This document shows, piece after piece, positions 53,521 to 61,905 of a DNA stretch of 64,000 nucleotides. Positions within the stretch are counted from its first letter, which is position 1, and each line of letters starts with the position of its first letter. Position numbers and translations under genes: made by a program. The DNA comes from Sulfitobacter sp. W027 (GTDB lineage: Bacteria > Pseudomonadota > Alphaproteobacteria > Rhodobacterales > Rhodobacteraceae), in contig NZ_CP083565.1 of NCBI RefSeq assembly GCF_025143985.1, positions 1 to 64,000 of the forward strand, in the 5' to 3' direction. A model generated the notes under the pieces. The model ran no database searches. It was not told the origin of the DNA and saw only the letters and a list, made by a program, of their open reading frames with translations.

Positions 53521-53787
53521 ATGAAGAGAAGCCGTTTCAGCGAAGAACAGATTATTGGCATCCTGAAGGAGCACCAGGCAGGGCTCGGCGCGAAGGAGCT
53601 GTGCCGGAAGCACGGCATCAGCGATGGGACCTTCTATAAATGGCGCTCGAAGTATGGCGGCATGGAAGTGTCTGAGGCCAGGCGGTTGAAAGCGCTTGAG
53701 GCCGAGAACGCCAAGCTGAAGAAGATGCTGGCGGAACATATGCTCGACGTCGCCACGCTAAAGGAAATGCTGGGAAAAAACTTCTGA
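53521..53787 (+). CDS. IS3-family transposase OrfA (IS407-type)
   Basis: 88 residues: [20 protein letters not shown] and the helix-turn-helix [20 protein letters not shown], then a leucine zipper ([20 protein letters not shown]). The AAAAAAC stretch near 53776 is a plausible slippery site for -1 frameshifting to orfB. Confidence 0.87.
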   Translation: MKRSRFSEEQIIGILKEHQAGLGAKELCRKHGISDGTFYKWRSKYGGMEVSEARRLKALEAENAKLKKMLAEHMLDVATLKEMLGKNF

Positions 53788-53810
53788 AGCCCGGTGCAAG
53801 GCGGAGAGCT

Positions 53811-54629
53811 GTGGACTGGGCCATGACAGAGAAGAACTACAACCAGCGGCGAGCCTGTGCCTTGGTCGGGATTGATCCGCGCGTCTATCGCCGACGATCA
53901 ACCAGGTCAGGGGACGCCGAGCTGCGGGAAAGGCTGAAAGAACTGTCCGGGGAGCGAAGGCGGTTCGGCTATCGAAGGCTGCACCTCTTGCTCGGGCGCG
54001 AGGGCTGGCATGTGAACTGGAAGAAACTCTACCGGATTTACCGCGAAGAGGGGCTGACAGTGCGCAAGCGTGGCGGTCGAAAGCGTGCCATCGGTACACG
54101 GGCGCCGATGGCGATACCGCAAGGGCCGAACCAGCGTTGGTCTCTGGACTTCGTCTCGGACAGCCTCTCGGACGGCCGCCGCTTCCGCGTGCTCTGCGTT
54201 ATCGACGACTTCAGCAGAGAATGCCTGGCAACAGTCGTGGACACCTCCCTGTCGGGGCAGCGCGTTAGCCGCGAGCTCGATAACATCGCCCAGGTGCGTG
54301 GCTATCCATGCATGGTGGTCAGCGACAATGGAACGGAGCTGACATCGAACGCCATCCTGAAATGGCAGGAGGAACGGAAGGTCGAGTGGCACTACATCGC
54401 TCCAGGAAAGCCCATGCAGAACGGCTTCGTCGAAAGTTTCAATGGCCGTCTGCGCGACGAGTGCCTCAACGAGCATTTGTTCGCCAACTTGCGCCACGCC
54501 TGGGATCTGATCTCTGCTTGGCGCGAGGACTACAATCACCATCGCCCACACACGAGCCTCGACGGGCTCACCCCGTGGGAGTATCACCAAAGGTCAGTAG
54601 AGGACCAAACCCTGAACAGAGCGAACTAA
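53811..54629 (+). CDS. IS3-family transposase OrfB (IS407-type)
   Basis: 272 residues from an internal ATG, with the rve core: [20 protein letters not shown] (Asp), [20 protein letters not shown] (Asp) and [20 protein letters not shown] (Glu), in the order D-D-35-E. The true product is probably an OrfAB fusion made by frameshifting. It looks intact. Confidence 0.88.
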   Translation: MDWAMTEKNYNQRRACALVGIDPRVYRRRSTRSGDAELRERLKELSGERRRFGYRRLHLLLGREGWHVNWKKLYRIYREEGLTVRKRGGRKRAIGTRAPMAIPQGPNQRWSLDFVSDSLSDGRRFRVLCVIDDFSRECLATVVDTSLSGQRVSRELDNIAQVRGYPCMVVSDNGTELTSNAILKWQEERKVEWHYIAPGKPMQNGFVESFNGRLRDECLNEHLFANLRHAWDLISAWREDYNHHRPHTSLDGLTPWEYHQRSVEDQTLNRAN

Positions 54630-54672
54630 AGAACGCGGACTCTAAGGGGAGCAGGTCAGGGAGAATGAAACT

Positions 54673-55185
54673 GTGCAGAAAATAGCGACATCCAATCCGA
54701 ATTTCATGATCCAACACGCTTCTCCGGATGATGCGGGGCTTGTTGTCGAATACATGAAAAAACTGGGCGCCTATCAAAAGATGTCGGACAAGATCACGGC
54801 AACTGAGCCTCAGATCAAACGGCTTCTGAATGAAAAACTGGGCGAGGCGCTGTTTGGATACTACAAGGGCGAAATTGCGGGCTTTGCCTATTTTTGCCAG
54901 AAGTCATCTGCATTTACTGGACGGTCAGGAATCTATATCGATGGATTCTTCGTGGATACGAAAGTCCGCCATCAGGGTCTTGGCAAGATCATTATGGGGT
55001 ATCTTTGCTCTCTTGCCCTCGAGAGAAACTGCGAGATGATGGAATGGGGGGTTCTGGACTGGAACAAACCCACCATCGAATTCTACAGAAGCCTTGGCGC
55101 CTATAGCGTAGACGAGATGACGATTTTCAGGTTTACGCCGGACGATCTGAAATCAAATGCTCTGGCATTCGAGGGCAAGCCATAA
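54673..55185 (+). CDS. GNAT acetyltransferase (diamine/thialysine type)
   Basis: 170 residues. The start with ASPDDAGLVVEYMKKLGAYQ, the central FFVDTKVRHQGLGKIIMGYL acetyl-CoA loop and MEWGVLDWNKPTIEFYRSLG are typical of SpeG/thialysine-type N-acetyltransferases. The GTG at 54673 is given, though ATG 54706 fits family starts. The gene lies only 14 bases after the IS3 end, so the insertion may have replaced its original promoter. Confidence 0.72.
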   Translation: MQKIATSNPNFMIQHASPDDAGLVVEYMKKLGAYQKMSDKITATEPQIKRLLNEKLGEALFGYYKGEIAGFAYFCQKSSAFTGRSGIYIDGFFVDTKVRHQGLGKIIMGYLCSLALERNCEMMEWGVLDWNKPTIEFYRSLGAYSVDEMTIFRFTPDDLKSNALAFEGKP

Positions 55186-55419
55186 CCATCTGTGATAGAC
55201 GGTTTGGGCTCGGACCCAACCTTCGCTGCGGTCTGAACCACGGGCTGCAATGCGGACTTTGCTGCCGTTCGCTAAGGACGCGCAGTTTCCGTCCAGTTAA
55301 AGAAGCCTCTTGGAGGAAGGACGGGAAGCAGTCATTCGCTGCGGGTGCGTAAAATCTATACGAAGAGACCACAACAGACATTAGACCTATCTAATTCAAC
55401 TATGGTCTTGAGCTTAACT

Positions 55420-56316
55420 TCAATGGTTCAAGATCTGTGCAGCTTGTGCTTGGCGGCCTCGAAGTACATTCGTCTTCTTCTTTCGGTTACCCCCAGGCTT
55501 TGAAAATTCTGACTTTGCCACTGCGAGCTTTCGGTGCTGTCGGTTGGGCAATCTGAGGCCCTCGGTGCTTACAATCGTACCCGTGACACTTGCCGGCTTA
55601 TCCAATATCCAACGTGTTTTTTTGACTTTGATAGCCAACCCGTGCTTGTGTATTTCCTTCTGAATATTCCATATTGTGTTCTTCAGAACAACTTGGCCGG
55701 AGACCGTCAAGTCGTCGATGTATAGAGTGAAAATGTTCCCTGCTTCTTCTGCTATGGCAAAGATGGCATCCCACATTTCCGAGTATGCCCAGTATGAGAG
55801 TATTGGACTTGAAGATGAGCCTTGAGGCAGCGAGCCCTTGTCGCAACAAAGCCGCGCCAAAATCACGGCCACATCCAGCGAACATTTCATGCGGTGTCGA
55901 AAGAACGCCAGAACTTTTTCTTCCCGGCAAGACGGGTAGAAGCTTTCGATGTCCATCAAGCAAAATGATCTGGAACTTCGATGAGCGGCAGCGTTGGTTA
56001 CATAAGTTTTCTTGGGAACCGGTGCATGAACGTAGTCTGGCGTCTTTATGCAAGCAATCAGATAAGCGACGCGGCTCTGCGCCTTATCCAATCCTTCGTG
56101 AGGTCGGCAAAGAGGTCTCATTGAGCCGTCTGGCTTCTCCTCTTCCCAATATTCGTAGTGCGGAACGGACTTATCTGTCATACCCTCAAGGGCCCTCACC
56201 GACGTGAAGAGTAGGTCGGCTAAGTCCCGTTTTCTTTGCAACATATAGAAAGGGCTTTGTTCTATTCCATAGAACTTCATGGCTTTCTTGCGCCAGGGCT
56301 TCCGTGCTTTTGCCAC
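55420..56316 (-). CDS. Retron-type reverse transcriptase
   Basis: 298 residues. Hallmarks of retron RTs are present: the NAxxH motif as NAAAH (108-112), MDIESFYPSC (Asp 122), GSLPQGSSSSPILSYWAYSE (161-180), the catalytic LYIDDLTVSG with YIDD at 199-202, and VTG at 244-246 in domain Y. Such enzymes make msDNA from a cognate RNA and act in anti-phage defence. GTG 56316 follows the XRE stop by one base; an ATG 12 codons in is an alternative. It ends the operon. Confidence 0.85.
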   Translation of the reverse strand: MAKARKPWRKKAMKFYGIEQSPFYMLQRKRDLADLLFTSVRALEGMTDKSVPHYEYWEEEKPDGSMRPLCRPHEGLDKAQSRVAYLIACIKTPDYVHAPVPKKTYVTNAAAHRSSRSFCLMDIESFYPSCREEKVLAFFRHRMKCSLDVAVILARLCCDKGSLPQGSSSSPILSYWAYSEMWDAIFAIAEEAGNIFTLYIDDLTVSGQVVLKNTIWNIQKEIHKHGLAIKVKKTRWILDKPASVTGTIVSTEGLRLPNRQHRKLAVAKSEFSKPGGNRKKKTNVLRGRQAQAAQILNH

Positions 56317-56317
56317 T

Positions 56318-56647
56318 TCAGAGCTCTATTTCGCTATCAGTATCAAGCAGTGTCAGTAGCGCGATGATCTTCTTCGCGACAATGCCTTTTGCGGCATCGA
56401 GACGGTTTGAAATATCTTCTTTGTTCTCGAGAGCTTCGGCAAAAAAGACTAAGGAACTCACAGGTATTTTGAAAATCTCAGCATAGCGCTCTAACAAGTC
56501 AAGAGATGGCGTCCTATTCCCGCTCTCGAGTTCGGATACGTATGAGCGTGAGATGTTAAGCTTTTCGGCAAGGGCTGACTGGTTGAGCCCTTGATAGCGT
56601 CTTAGCAATTTCAAAGCTTGTCCAAACATGGTGTTCCTTGCGTTCAT
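56318..56647 (-). CDS. XRE-family transcriptional regulator of the retron-like locus
   Basis: 109 residues. The N-terminal helix-turn-helix reads FGQALKLLRRYQGLNQSALA, EKLNISRSYVSELESGNRTP, followed by a helical tail possibly for dimerisation. It precedes the reverse transcriptase by one base. The pair of palindromes at 57115 and 57180, both of the form TCACTY-T-RAGTGA, are its likely operators, so it probably represses its own operon. Other retrons also carry HTH partners. Confidence 0.8.
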   Translation of the reverse strand: MNARNTMFGQALKLLRRYQGLNQSALAEKLNISRSYVSELESGNRTPSLDLLERYAEIFKIPVSSLVFFAEALENKEDISNRLDAAKGIVAKKIIALLTLLDTDSEIEL

Positions 56648-56671
56648 TGGTGTGTAATTGAGAACGGCGCC

Positions 56672-56857
56672 CTACGAAGGTGGCGGGGGGAAACATCCGA
56701 AGATGTTTTCAACAACCCTCCAAACTCGCGGCATCCAAATTAGGATGCCCCTGAGCACCATTCCCAGAATAGATGACCACTTGGGTCTCTTTTCAGCTGG
56801 TGGTTGCTCGATCAGACGCCGCCCCGACAGGTTGGTATTGTGTTTGTTGAGCTTCAT
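56672..56857 (-). CDS. Small membrane peptide of the retron-like locus (possible toxin/effector)
   Basis: 61 residues. AGGAGG lies 6 bases before ATG 56857. A polar N-terminal part (MKLNKHNTNLSGRRLIEQPP) is followed by one hydrophobic, aromatic-rich helix (WSSILGMVLRGILIWMPRVW) and a short tail ending in prolines. It begins the operon ahead of the XRE and RT genes. Small membrane proteins are effectors in several retron types, so a membrane-acting toxin is a reasonable inference. No family recognised. Confidence 0.6.
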   Translation of the reverse strand: MKLNKHNTNLSGRRLIEQPPAEKRPKWSSILGMVLRGILIWMPRVWRVVENIFGCFPPPPS

Positions 56858-56914
56858 TGAAGCCTCCTCTTGAAAACGCCAACGGCGGGATTGCCAGGGG
56901 CGTGTCTTCGCTTT

Positions 56915-57059
56915 CAAGTAGGAAACAGATGCCGGTAGTTTCACTCGCATACACAGGACCACAAAGGTCTTCGTTGTGGTCCTGGCTTGTCCCGTCGTGG
57001 TCTTCTCTTGTCCGGGGACGTCGAGGAGCCTGTGCGGGCCAAAGGTCAGAAGCTACTTG
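56915..57059 (-). ncRNA. Candidate retron msr-msd RNA
   Basis: On the minus strand CAAGTAG (57053-57059) and CTACTTG (56915-56921) form the 7-bp a1/a2 closing pair, with AGC directly after a1 as in retron priming regions. Inside is a perfect 11-bp hairpin CAGGACCACAA/TTGTGGTCCTG with a 9-base loop (56954-56984), a likely msd stem. Smaller stems such as GTCCC/GGGAC occupy the msr part. The length, 145 bases, is usual. Read by eye; exact ends uncertain. Confidence 0.45.
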
Positions 57060-57114
57060 CGCTTCCACGGGTGAGATAAATTGAACCTCCTCCAAGTTAT
57101 AAAGACTTATTCTG

Positions 57115-57127
57115 TCACTCTGAGTGA
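57115..57127. promoter_or_regulatory. Putative XRE operator O2
   Basis: Perfect palindrome TCACTC-T-GAGTGA. On the minus strand it lies between a -35-like TTGGCA (57129-57134) and a -10-like AATAAG (57106-57111), a position where bound repressor would block transcription of the retron-like operon. Confidence 0.55.
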
Positions 57128-57179
57128 GTGCCAACCGAGTACACACCTATGCATTACTGCCAAACATGTCAACAGAATG

Positions 57180-57192
57180 TCACTTTAAGTGA
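57180..57192. promoter_or_regulatory. Putative XRE operator O1
   Basis: Perfect palindrome TCACTT-T-AAGTGA, sharing TGTCACTYTRAGTGA with 57115-57127, 65 bases away. It lies next to a TTGACA sequence (57167-57172 on the minus strand). It marks the outer edge of the retron-like locus, since IS5 sequence begins within about 25 bases. Confidence 0.55.
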
Positions 57193-57214
57193 ACACATTC
57201 TTCTGACACAGCTT

Positions 57215-57871
57215 TCAACCGGCGTCAGAAGCGGTGCTGATGTCTTCGTCGTCCGGGATCCGGTTGAGAAGGTCTGGCAGGACGGGGCTGTCGCCTTCCC
57301 GGCTGGGGGTAAACTCGACCGCACGGATGTCGGATGTGGCAGTGTCCATGGCCAGATGGACCTTGCGCCATTGGCGTCGCCCTTGAACACCGTGCTTCCG
57401 GGCTTGCCACTCGCCATCGCCGAGGAACTTGATGCCGGTGCTATCCACCAGCAGATTCAGCGGCCCGCCAGCACGGCGATAGGGAATCTGCACCTTCAGG
57501 GTCTTCTGCCTCCGGCTCAAGGTCGAATAGTCCGGAACGGGCCAGTCCAGTTCCGCGAGCCGCAGCAGACTGGCGACCATCCCGGCGGTCTGTCTGAGCG
57601 GCAGCTTGAACAGCACTTTGATCGACAGGCAGAATTGGATCGCCGCATTCGAGAACACCGGCGGGCGCCCAGGGCGGCCCTCATTCGGCGCGTGCCAAGC
57701 CATCTCCTTGTCCAGCCAGATCAACAAAGACCCGCGCTTGCGGAGCGCAGCGTTGTAGGCGGACCAATTCGTCGTGCGGTAGCGGGCGGGTTTGGGCTTG
57801 CTCATGCCATTGGTCTAACCGCATGGATTCGTGATGTGAATCCTCCGCCGCGAGAGTTCTGCAACAATGCC
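57215..57871 (-). mobile_element. IS5-family element, truncated at its 3' end
   Basis: The transposase frame starts at 57805 (MSKPKPARYRTTNWSAYNAA) and includes LLVDSTGIKFLGDGEWQARK with the first DDE Asp, and then ends early at 57215. About 110 residues including the last Glu region are missing. The outer end GGCATTGTTGCAGAACTC is at 57854-57871. The left break abuts the retron-like promoter, and the right end lies inside an IS6 transposase fragment. Confidence 0.78.
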
Positions 57872-58025
57872 ATCCTGATATAGGTTTCATCCATTGCCCG
57901 GCAGGGCATTGCGTAGCAATGTACCGAGAGGGGACATGCCAATCTACGCTCGAGCGGCGAAGATGCTTCTCTGCTCGCTTCGTCAGCTCAGGCGAGAATT
58001 TCTGGACCCATCTGTTGATTTTCAC
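57872..58025 (-). pseudogene. IS6-family transposase fragment
   Basis: The frame INRWVQKFSPELTKRAEKHL, RRSSVDWHV matches the region before the first catalytic Asp in IS6 transposases. In another frame MDETYIRM follows, after a short inserted stretch. The IS5 end interrupts it at 57871. It is unlike the intact IS6 copy at 48247, so it is an older relic. 58026-58119 shows nothing further. Confidence 0.6.
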
Positions 58026-58119
58026 TTAGAACTAAGCCGGTGGGGGGCAAGATTGCGTGCCGATTGACAGGTCAGGGCGCATTTCCCGCACGAAATCCAC
58101 GACCCGTGCAACAAGCTGA

Positions 58120-59406
58120 TCAACGCCCAAACCCAGCAGCGTTTGGCAACCATGTGGCAAGCCCTGGCATCACAATCAACAGCGCCAGGCCAAAGAGCAT
58201 GATGCCAACGAACGGGGCGGCCCCACGCACGATGGTTCCCAGTGGCGCATCAGTGATCCCTTTGATGACGAAAAGGTTCATTCCGACAGGCGGGGTGATC
58301 ATCGCCAGTTCGAGGTTGATCATCAGGAGGACGCCGTACCAGATCGGATCGATGCCAAGGGCGGTCATAGTGGGCAACAAGATCGGAGTGGTGATCAGAA
58401 TGATCGCGATAGATTCAAGAAACATGCCCAGCACGAAGATCAGACACATCACCACCAGAATAAACGCGATTGGACCAAGGCCAAGGCTTGTCACGGCCTC
58501 CGTCACACCGACCGGAAGACGGACCAGCGTAATGGCATGCCCAAACATGGCAGCCCCGGCGATAATCATGAAAACCATCATGGAGGTCCGCATCGTGGAA
58601 TAGGCACATGCCCAAAGATCACGCAGCCCGAAATTGCGATAGACCAGCACCGCGACCAGCAAGGCGTACAAGCATCCCGCAGCCGCGGCTTCGGAAGCTG
58701 TAAAGATACCGAAGTAGATGCCGCCCATGACAACGGGCGGGGCCAACAACGCCCAGACCGAACGGCGGAAGGCCGAAACCGCAGCCGTCCAACCCGCCCA
58801 GTCTGGTGTCTCGATCCCGTTGCGCCCGCGCGCCTGGATCATGCAGTAGGCAGAGAACATCAGCGCCAACAGCATTCCCGGTACGATCCCGGCCAGAAAC
58901 AACGCACCGATGGATGCCTCCGATACAATGGCATAAAGGATCATGGGGCCAGACGGCGGGATCAGGATGCCCAGCGTGCCACCGGCCGCCACAACGCCCA
59001 ATGCGTCGCGCTCTGCGTAGCCGAAACGTTTCATCTGCGGGATGGCACTCGATCCGATGGAAAGGGCTGTTGCGACGGACGAGCCGGAGATGGCGGCGAA
59101 TATGGTGCAGGCAAGAACCGTGGCGACACCCAGCCCACCTTTCACATGACCAATGACGGTATGCGCAAAGGTGTAGAGGTCTTCGATCACCTTGGCGCGG
59201 ATCATCACATGCGCCATGAAGACGAACAGGGGAATGGTGCTCAGGATTGGCTTGTCCAGGTGGGAAAAGACAGCCTTGCCCAATCCGTCAATATCACCTT
59301 CTGCAACCATCATGATGGCGCCGGCAGTCAGGCCCAACGCTGCGAAGATCGGAATGCCAGTAAGCAAAAGCAGGATCAGGCCCGCGAACACGAGTACCAA
59401 GGTCAT
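58120..59406 (-). CDS. dctM: TRAP transporter large permease (DctM)
   Basis: 428 residues, about 12 hydrophobic segments. Start MTLVLVFAGLILLLLTGIPI is chosen over a longer frame. GILIPPSGPMILYAIVSEAS and PPVGMNLFVIKGITDAPLGT are typical DctM loops. It is the sodium-coupled import channel for an organic acid delivered by the DctP at 59940. Its ATG overlaps the dctQ stop. Confidence 0.9.
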   Translation of the reverse strand: MTLVLVFAGLILLLLTGIPIFAALGLTAGAIMMVAEGDIDGLGKAVFSHLDKPILSTIPLFVFMAHVMIRAKVIEDLYTFAHTVIGHVKGGLGVATVLACTIFAAISGSSVATALSIGSSAIPQMKRFGYAERDALGVVAAGGTLGILIPPSGPMILYAIVSEASIGALFLAGIVPGMLLALMFSAYCMIQARGRNGIETPDWAGWTAAVSAFRRSVWALLAPPVVMGGIYFGIFTASEAAAAGCLYALLVAVLVYRNFGLRDLWACAYSTMRTSMMVFMIIAGAAMFGHAITLVRLPVGVTEAVTSLGLGPIAFILVVMCLIFVLGMFLESIAIILITTPILLPTMTALGIDPIWYGVLLMINLELAMITPPVGMNLFVIKGITDAPLGTIVRGAAPFVGIMLFGLALLIVMPGLATWLPNAAGFGR

Positions 59407-59927
59407 TGAGGCAATCCTCTGACGGAACGGTAAAAGCCAAGTCCCGCGGTCAGAAATAGCAGGGCCATGCCAAGAACGATCGGTGCCTGCGGGATCCATG
59501 TCGCGATCTCGATATAGCCGACAGAGTAGGAGCCGAAACTATATGCGAAGGAAATACTGTCCCAGATGGACAGGCCGACGATGATGGCGAATGCCATGAC
59601 CGACAGGTTCGCAAACGCTATCTGGATGCGCGCCGTTCGAAGACGCAATTGGGCTGACACAAGATCAATTGCGATATGATCCCCCCGTCGCAGCGCCTCG
59701 GCAGAGCCCAGCATGATAAGCGTAACAAGCAGATAGCCAATCATCTCATCACTCCATTGCAGGGGACTGTCGAAAAGATAGCGTCGGATTACGGCGACAA
59801 CGATCTGGACAAAAATCACCAGGATCAACGCCGTGCTCAGTGCGCCGCAAAAACGGACAAGCCAGGTGACAATGCGGTCGGGGAAGAGAGGAGCGTTTGC
59901 CGCCCCCCTCTCTTTGTGGTCAATCAT
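59403..59927 (-). CDS. dctQ: TRAP transporter small permease (DctQ)
   Basis: 174 residues with four membrane helices. The conserved segment VVAVIRRYLFDSPLQWSDEM lies after the first, and LGSAEALRRGDHIAIDLVSA after the second. It joins the large permease in the membrane. The stop overlaps the dctM start; dctP ends 12 bases upstream. Confidence 0.88.
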   Translation of the reverse strand: MIDHKERGAANAPLFPDRIVTWLVRFCGALSTALILVIFVQIVVAVIRRYLFDSPLQWSDEMIGYLLVTLIMLGSAEALRRGDHIAIDLVSAQLRLRTARIQIAFANLSVMAFAIIVGLSIWDSISFAYSFGSYSVGYIEIATWIPQAPIVLGMALLFLTAGLGFYRSVRGLPQ

Positions 59928-59939
59928 GCGAATGCCCGC

Positions 59940-60926
59940 TCACATCTTGCCGATGAGTTCGAGAAGCTTCTGGCTGTCTGCATTGCCTTCCCCGAAAGAC
60001 TTGTCAAAAGCAGGCCGCATGACTGCTTCAAGTGCCGCGATCTCTTCGGGTGTGGCGATATGAACCTTCACACCTTTTTCCTCAAGCTGAGCGGGACCGG
60101 CGGCACCCGCTTCGGTCGAGGCTTCGATGGCCCATCCCGACGCTTTGAGGCCCGCTTCTCTGAGTGCGTCCTTGGACTTGTCCGACAGACCGTCATAGAA
60201 ATCAGGGTTCAGATAGCCATGCAGATAGGCGGATAGCACCGGCACGACGGTAAAGGCGTCCTGCACCTCGTAGTATTTCCGCGAGACGGCGGCGGCGACG
60301 TCGGTGATGGCACCATCGATGATACCAGTGGCCAGCGCCTGATATACCTCAGAGCCGGGCATTGCAGTGGGCGTGGCTCCCAGTGCTGCGAGAGAGGCGT
60401 CAAAGGGCGGTGTCAGGCCACGCATTTTCAGACCTTCAAAATCCTCAGGTGTTACCAGGGGCTCGCCGTTCGTGGTGAATACGGAGGTGTTGGTCTGGAA
60501 CAGCCAAGCGACATTCCGGACCCCTTTCTCAAGCAGCTTTTCCTCAAGAAATGCCGCAGCTTCGGAAGTTGGCCATTTCTCCCAGATTTCGATATCGCCA
60601 AAGGCAAAAGGCGCCACGGTCACGTTCATGATCGGCAGTGTTTTGCCCCACTGAAAATTCAGCGAAAACGCACATTCGATGTCGCCTTTGGCCGTCGCTA
60701 CAATGTTCTCGCGCGCACCGACAAGACTGTCTGCGCCAAAAACCTGCACATCAATCTCACCTTCGGAGAGTGTCTCTACCTCTGCGGCCCAGCGGTCGAC
60801 AACCTTGGCGATGTGGTGCGACGGAGGCAATTGGTGACTGCAGCGCATTTCTGTGGCGGCCTGTGAGGCCGGTGCTGATACCGCGAAGATGGCCGCGCCA
60901 AGGGCTGCGGTTACGATGTATTTCAT
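59940..60926 (-). CDS. dctP: TRAP transporter substrate-binding protein (DctP)
   Basis: 328 residues. Signal peptide (KYIVTAALGAAIFAVSAPAS) and DctP core with MRCSHQLPPSHHIAKVVDRW, the Arg-containing loop GLKMRGLTPPFDASLAALGA, and TAMPGSEVYQALATGIIDGA. Such proteins bind carboxylates. Start 60926 has GGAGGAG in front. Its ligand is presumably the substrate of the CoA-transferase and lyase encoded upstream. Confidence 0.88.
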   Translation of the reverse strand: MKYIVTAALGAAIFAVSAPASQAATEMRCSHQLPPSHHIAKVVDRWAAEVETLSEGEIDVQVFGADSLVGARENIVATAKGDIECAFSLNFQWGKTLPIMNVTVAPFAFGDIEIWEKWPTSEAAAFLEEKLLEKGVRNVAWLFQTNTSVFTTNGEPLVTPEDFEGLKMRGLTPPFDASLAALGATPTAMPGSEVYQALATGIIDGAITDVAAAVSRKYYEVQDAFTVVPVLSAYLHGYLNPDFYDGLSDKSKDALREAGLKASGWAIEASTEAGAAGPAQLEEKGVKVHIATPEEIAALEAVMRPAFDKSFGEGNADSQKLLELIGKM

Positions 60927-60951
60927 TTTGGTTTCTCCTCCCAAGTTTAAC

Positions 60952-61905
60952 TCAAACCAATGATTTGGCCTGCCAATCTGCGTTCTTTGGTGTTCCTGCG
61001 CGATGCAGGGCCCCGTGGAACTCGTCACAAGGCATCGCCTCCTCCGCGATGCGCCGGACGTCTTTCAACCTGTCCAGGTCAATTCCGGTTGTGAAACCCA
61101 TGGACTCGGACAGGAAAACGATATCTTCGAACACGACGTTGCCGGTCGCACCGGGCGCAAAGGGACATCCGCCCAATCCGCCCAACGATGCGTCAATCAC
61201 CCGCGCCCCGTTATCCAGCGCAGCTGAGGCGTTGGCGACGCCCATGCCCCGCGTATCATGCAGATGGATGATGAACGGCTGACGCCCGCACAGCTTTTCC
61301 ATCCGGGCACAAAGCGCGCCAACAGCCTTTGGACCGGCGTAGCCAACCGTATCTGCGATACCGACGATATCGGCTCCTGCCTCCAGACAGGCTTCTGACA
61401 AACGGACGACCTCTTCGGGGTCGACATTGCCGGATATTGAACAGCCAAGCGCCATCGCTATGCCGGCGTTCACAAGCTTGTCGGGGGCCTGCGCATCGCG
61501 CATCGCGACGATCTTGCCAACCAGTTCGACCGCCGCCTCGCGCGAACGGTGCATATTGGCCTGACTGTGTTCTTCCGTTGCGGAAACCACGCAGCCCAAT
61601 TCTCTTATTGCGGTCTGAATAGCCGCTTCTGCACCACGTTCATTCAGCGTCAGCGCAGCAGAATGGACGTCCAGGCGTTCCCCTGCTGCAATCATCGCGT
61701 CAATGTCGGCAAACTGGGGAAAGCGGCTTGCGGGAAGAAATGATCCAATCTCGTGGTGGCGCACACCTGCAGCGCGTTCTGCTTCCAGCCAGGCGATCTT
61801 GGCCTCGGTCGTGGGCAGTGATTTTGCAATCTGCAACCCGTCACGCAAGCCAACCTCACGCAAGGTGACGCGGTCGGCAGGATAGATGGCATTTGCGCGG
61901 CTCAT
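60952..61905 (-). CDS. HMG-CoA-lyase-like enzyme
   Basis: 317 residues of the DRE-TIM metallolyase family: TLREVGLRDGLQIAKSLPTT at the start, HHEIGSFLPASRFPQFADID, and the ligand motif IIHLHDTRGMGVANASAALD followed by GLGGCPFAPGATGNVVFEDI. HMG-CoA lyase splits a 3-hydroxy-3-methyl acyl-CoA into acetyl-CoA and acetoacetate; related enzymes use other 3-hydroxy acids. It overlaps the CoA-transferase stop (ATGA). The actual substrate is unknown. Confidence 0.85.
   Translation of the reverse strand: MSRANAIYPADRVTLREVGLRDGLQIAKSLPTTEAKIAWLEAERAAGVRHHEIGSFLPASRFPQFADIDAMIAAGERLDVHSAALTLNERGAEAAIQTAIRELGCVVSATEEHSQANMHRSREAAVELVGKIVAMRDAQAPDKLVNAGIAMALGCSISGNVDPEEVVRLSEACLEAGADIVGIADTVGYAGPKAVGALCARMEKLCGRQPFIIHLHDTRGMGVANASAALDNGARVIDASLGGLGGCPFAPGATGNVVFEDIVFLSESMGFTTGIDLDRLKDVRRIAEEAMPCDEFHGALHRAGTPKNADWQAKSLV

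Larger units (their letters stand above)
53456..54658 (+). mobile_element. IS3-family (IS407-type) insertion sequence, complete
   Basis: 1203 bases with ends TGACCTGCTCCCCT (53456-53469) and its complement (54645-54658). GGGA is duplicated at 53452-53455 and 54659-54662, a 4-bp target repeat as in the IS407 group. Both transposase frames are whole, so it may be active. Confidence 0.88.

Noticed and set aside
57128..57883. 251-codon open frame on the plus strand
   Set aside because: It is antisense to the IS5 transposase and starts in the retron promoter.
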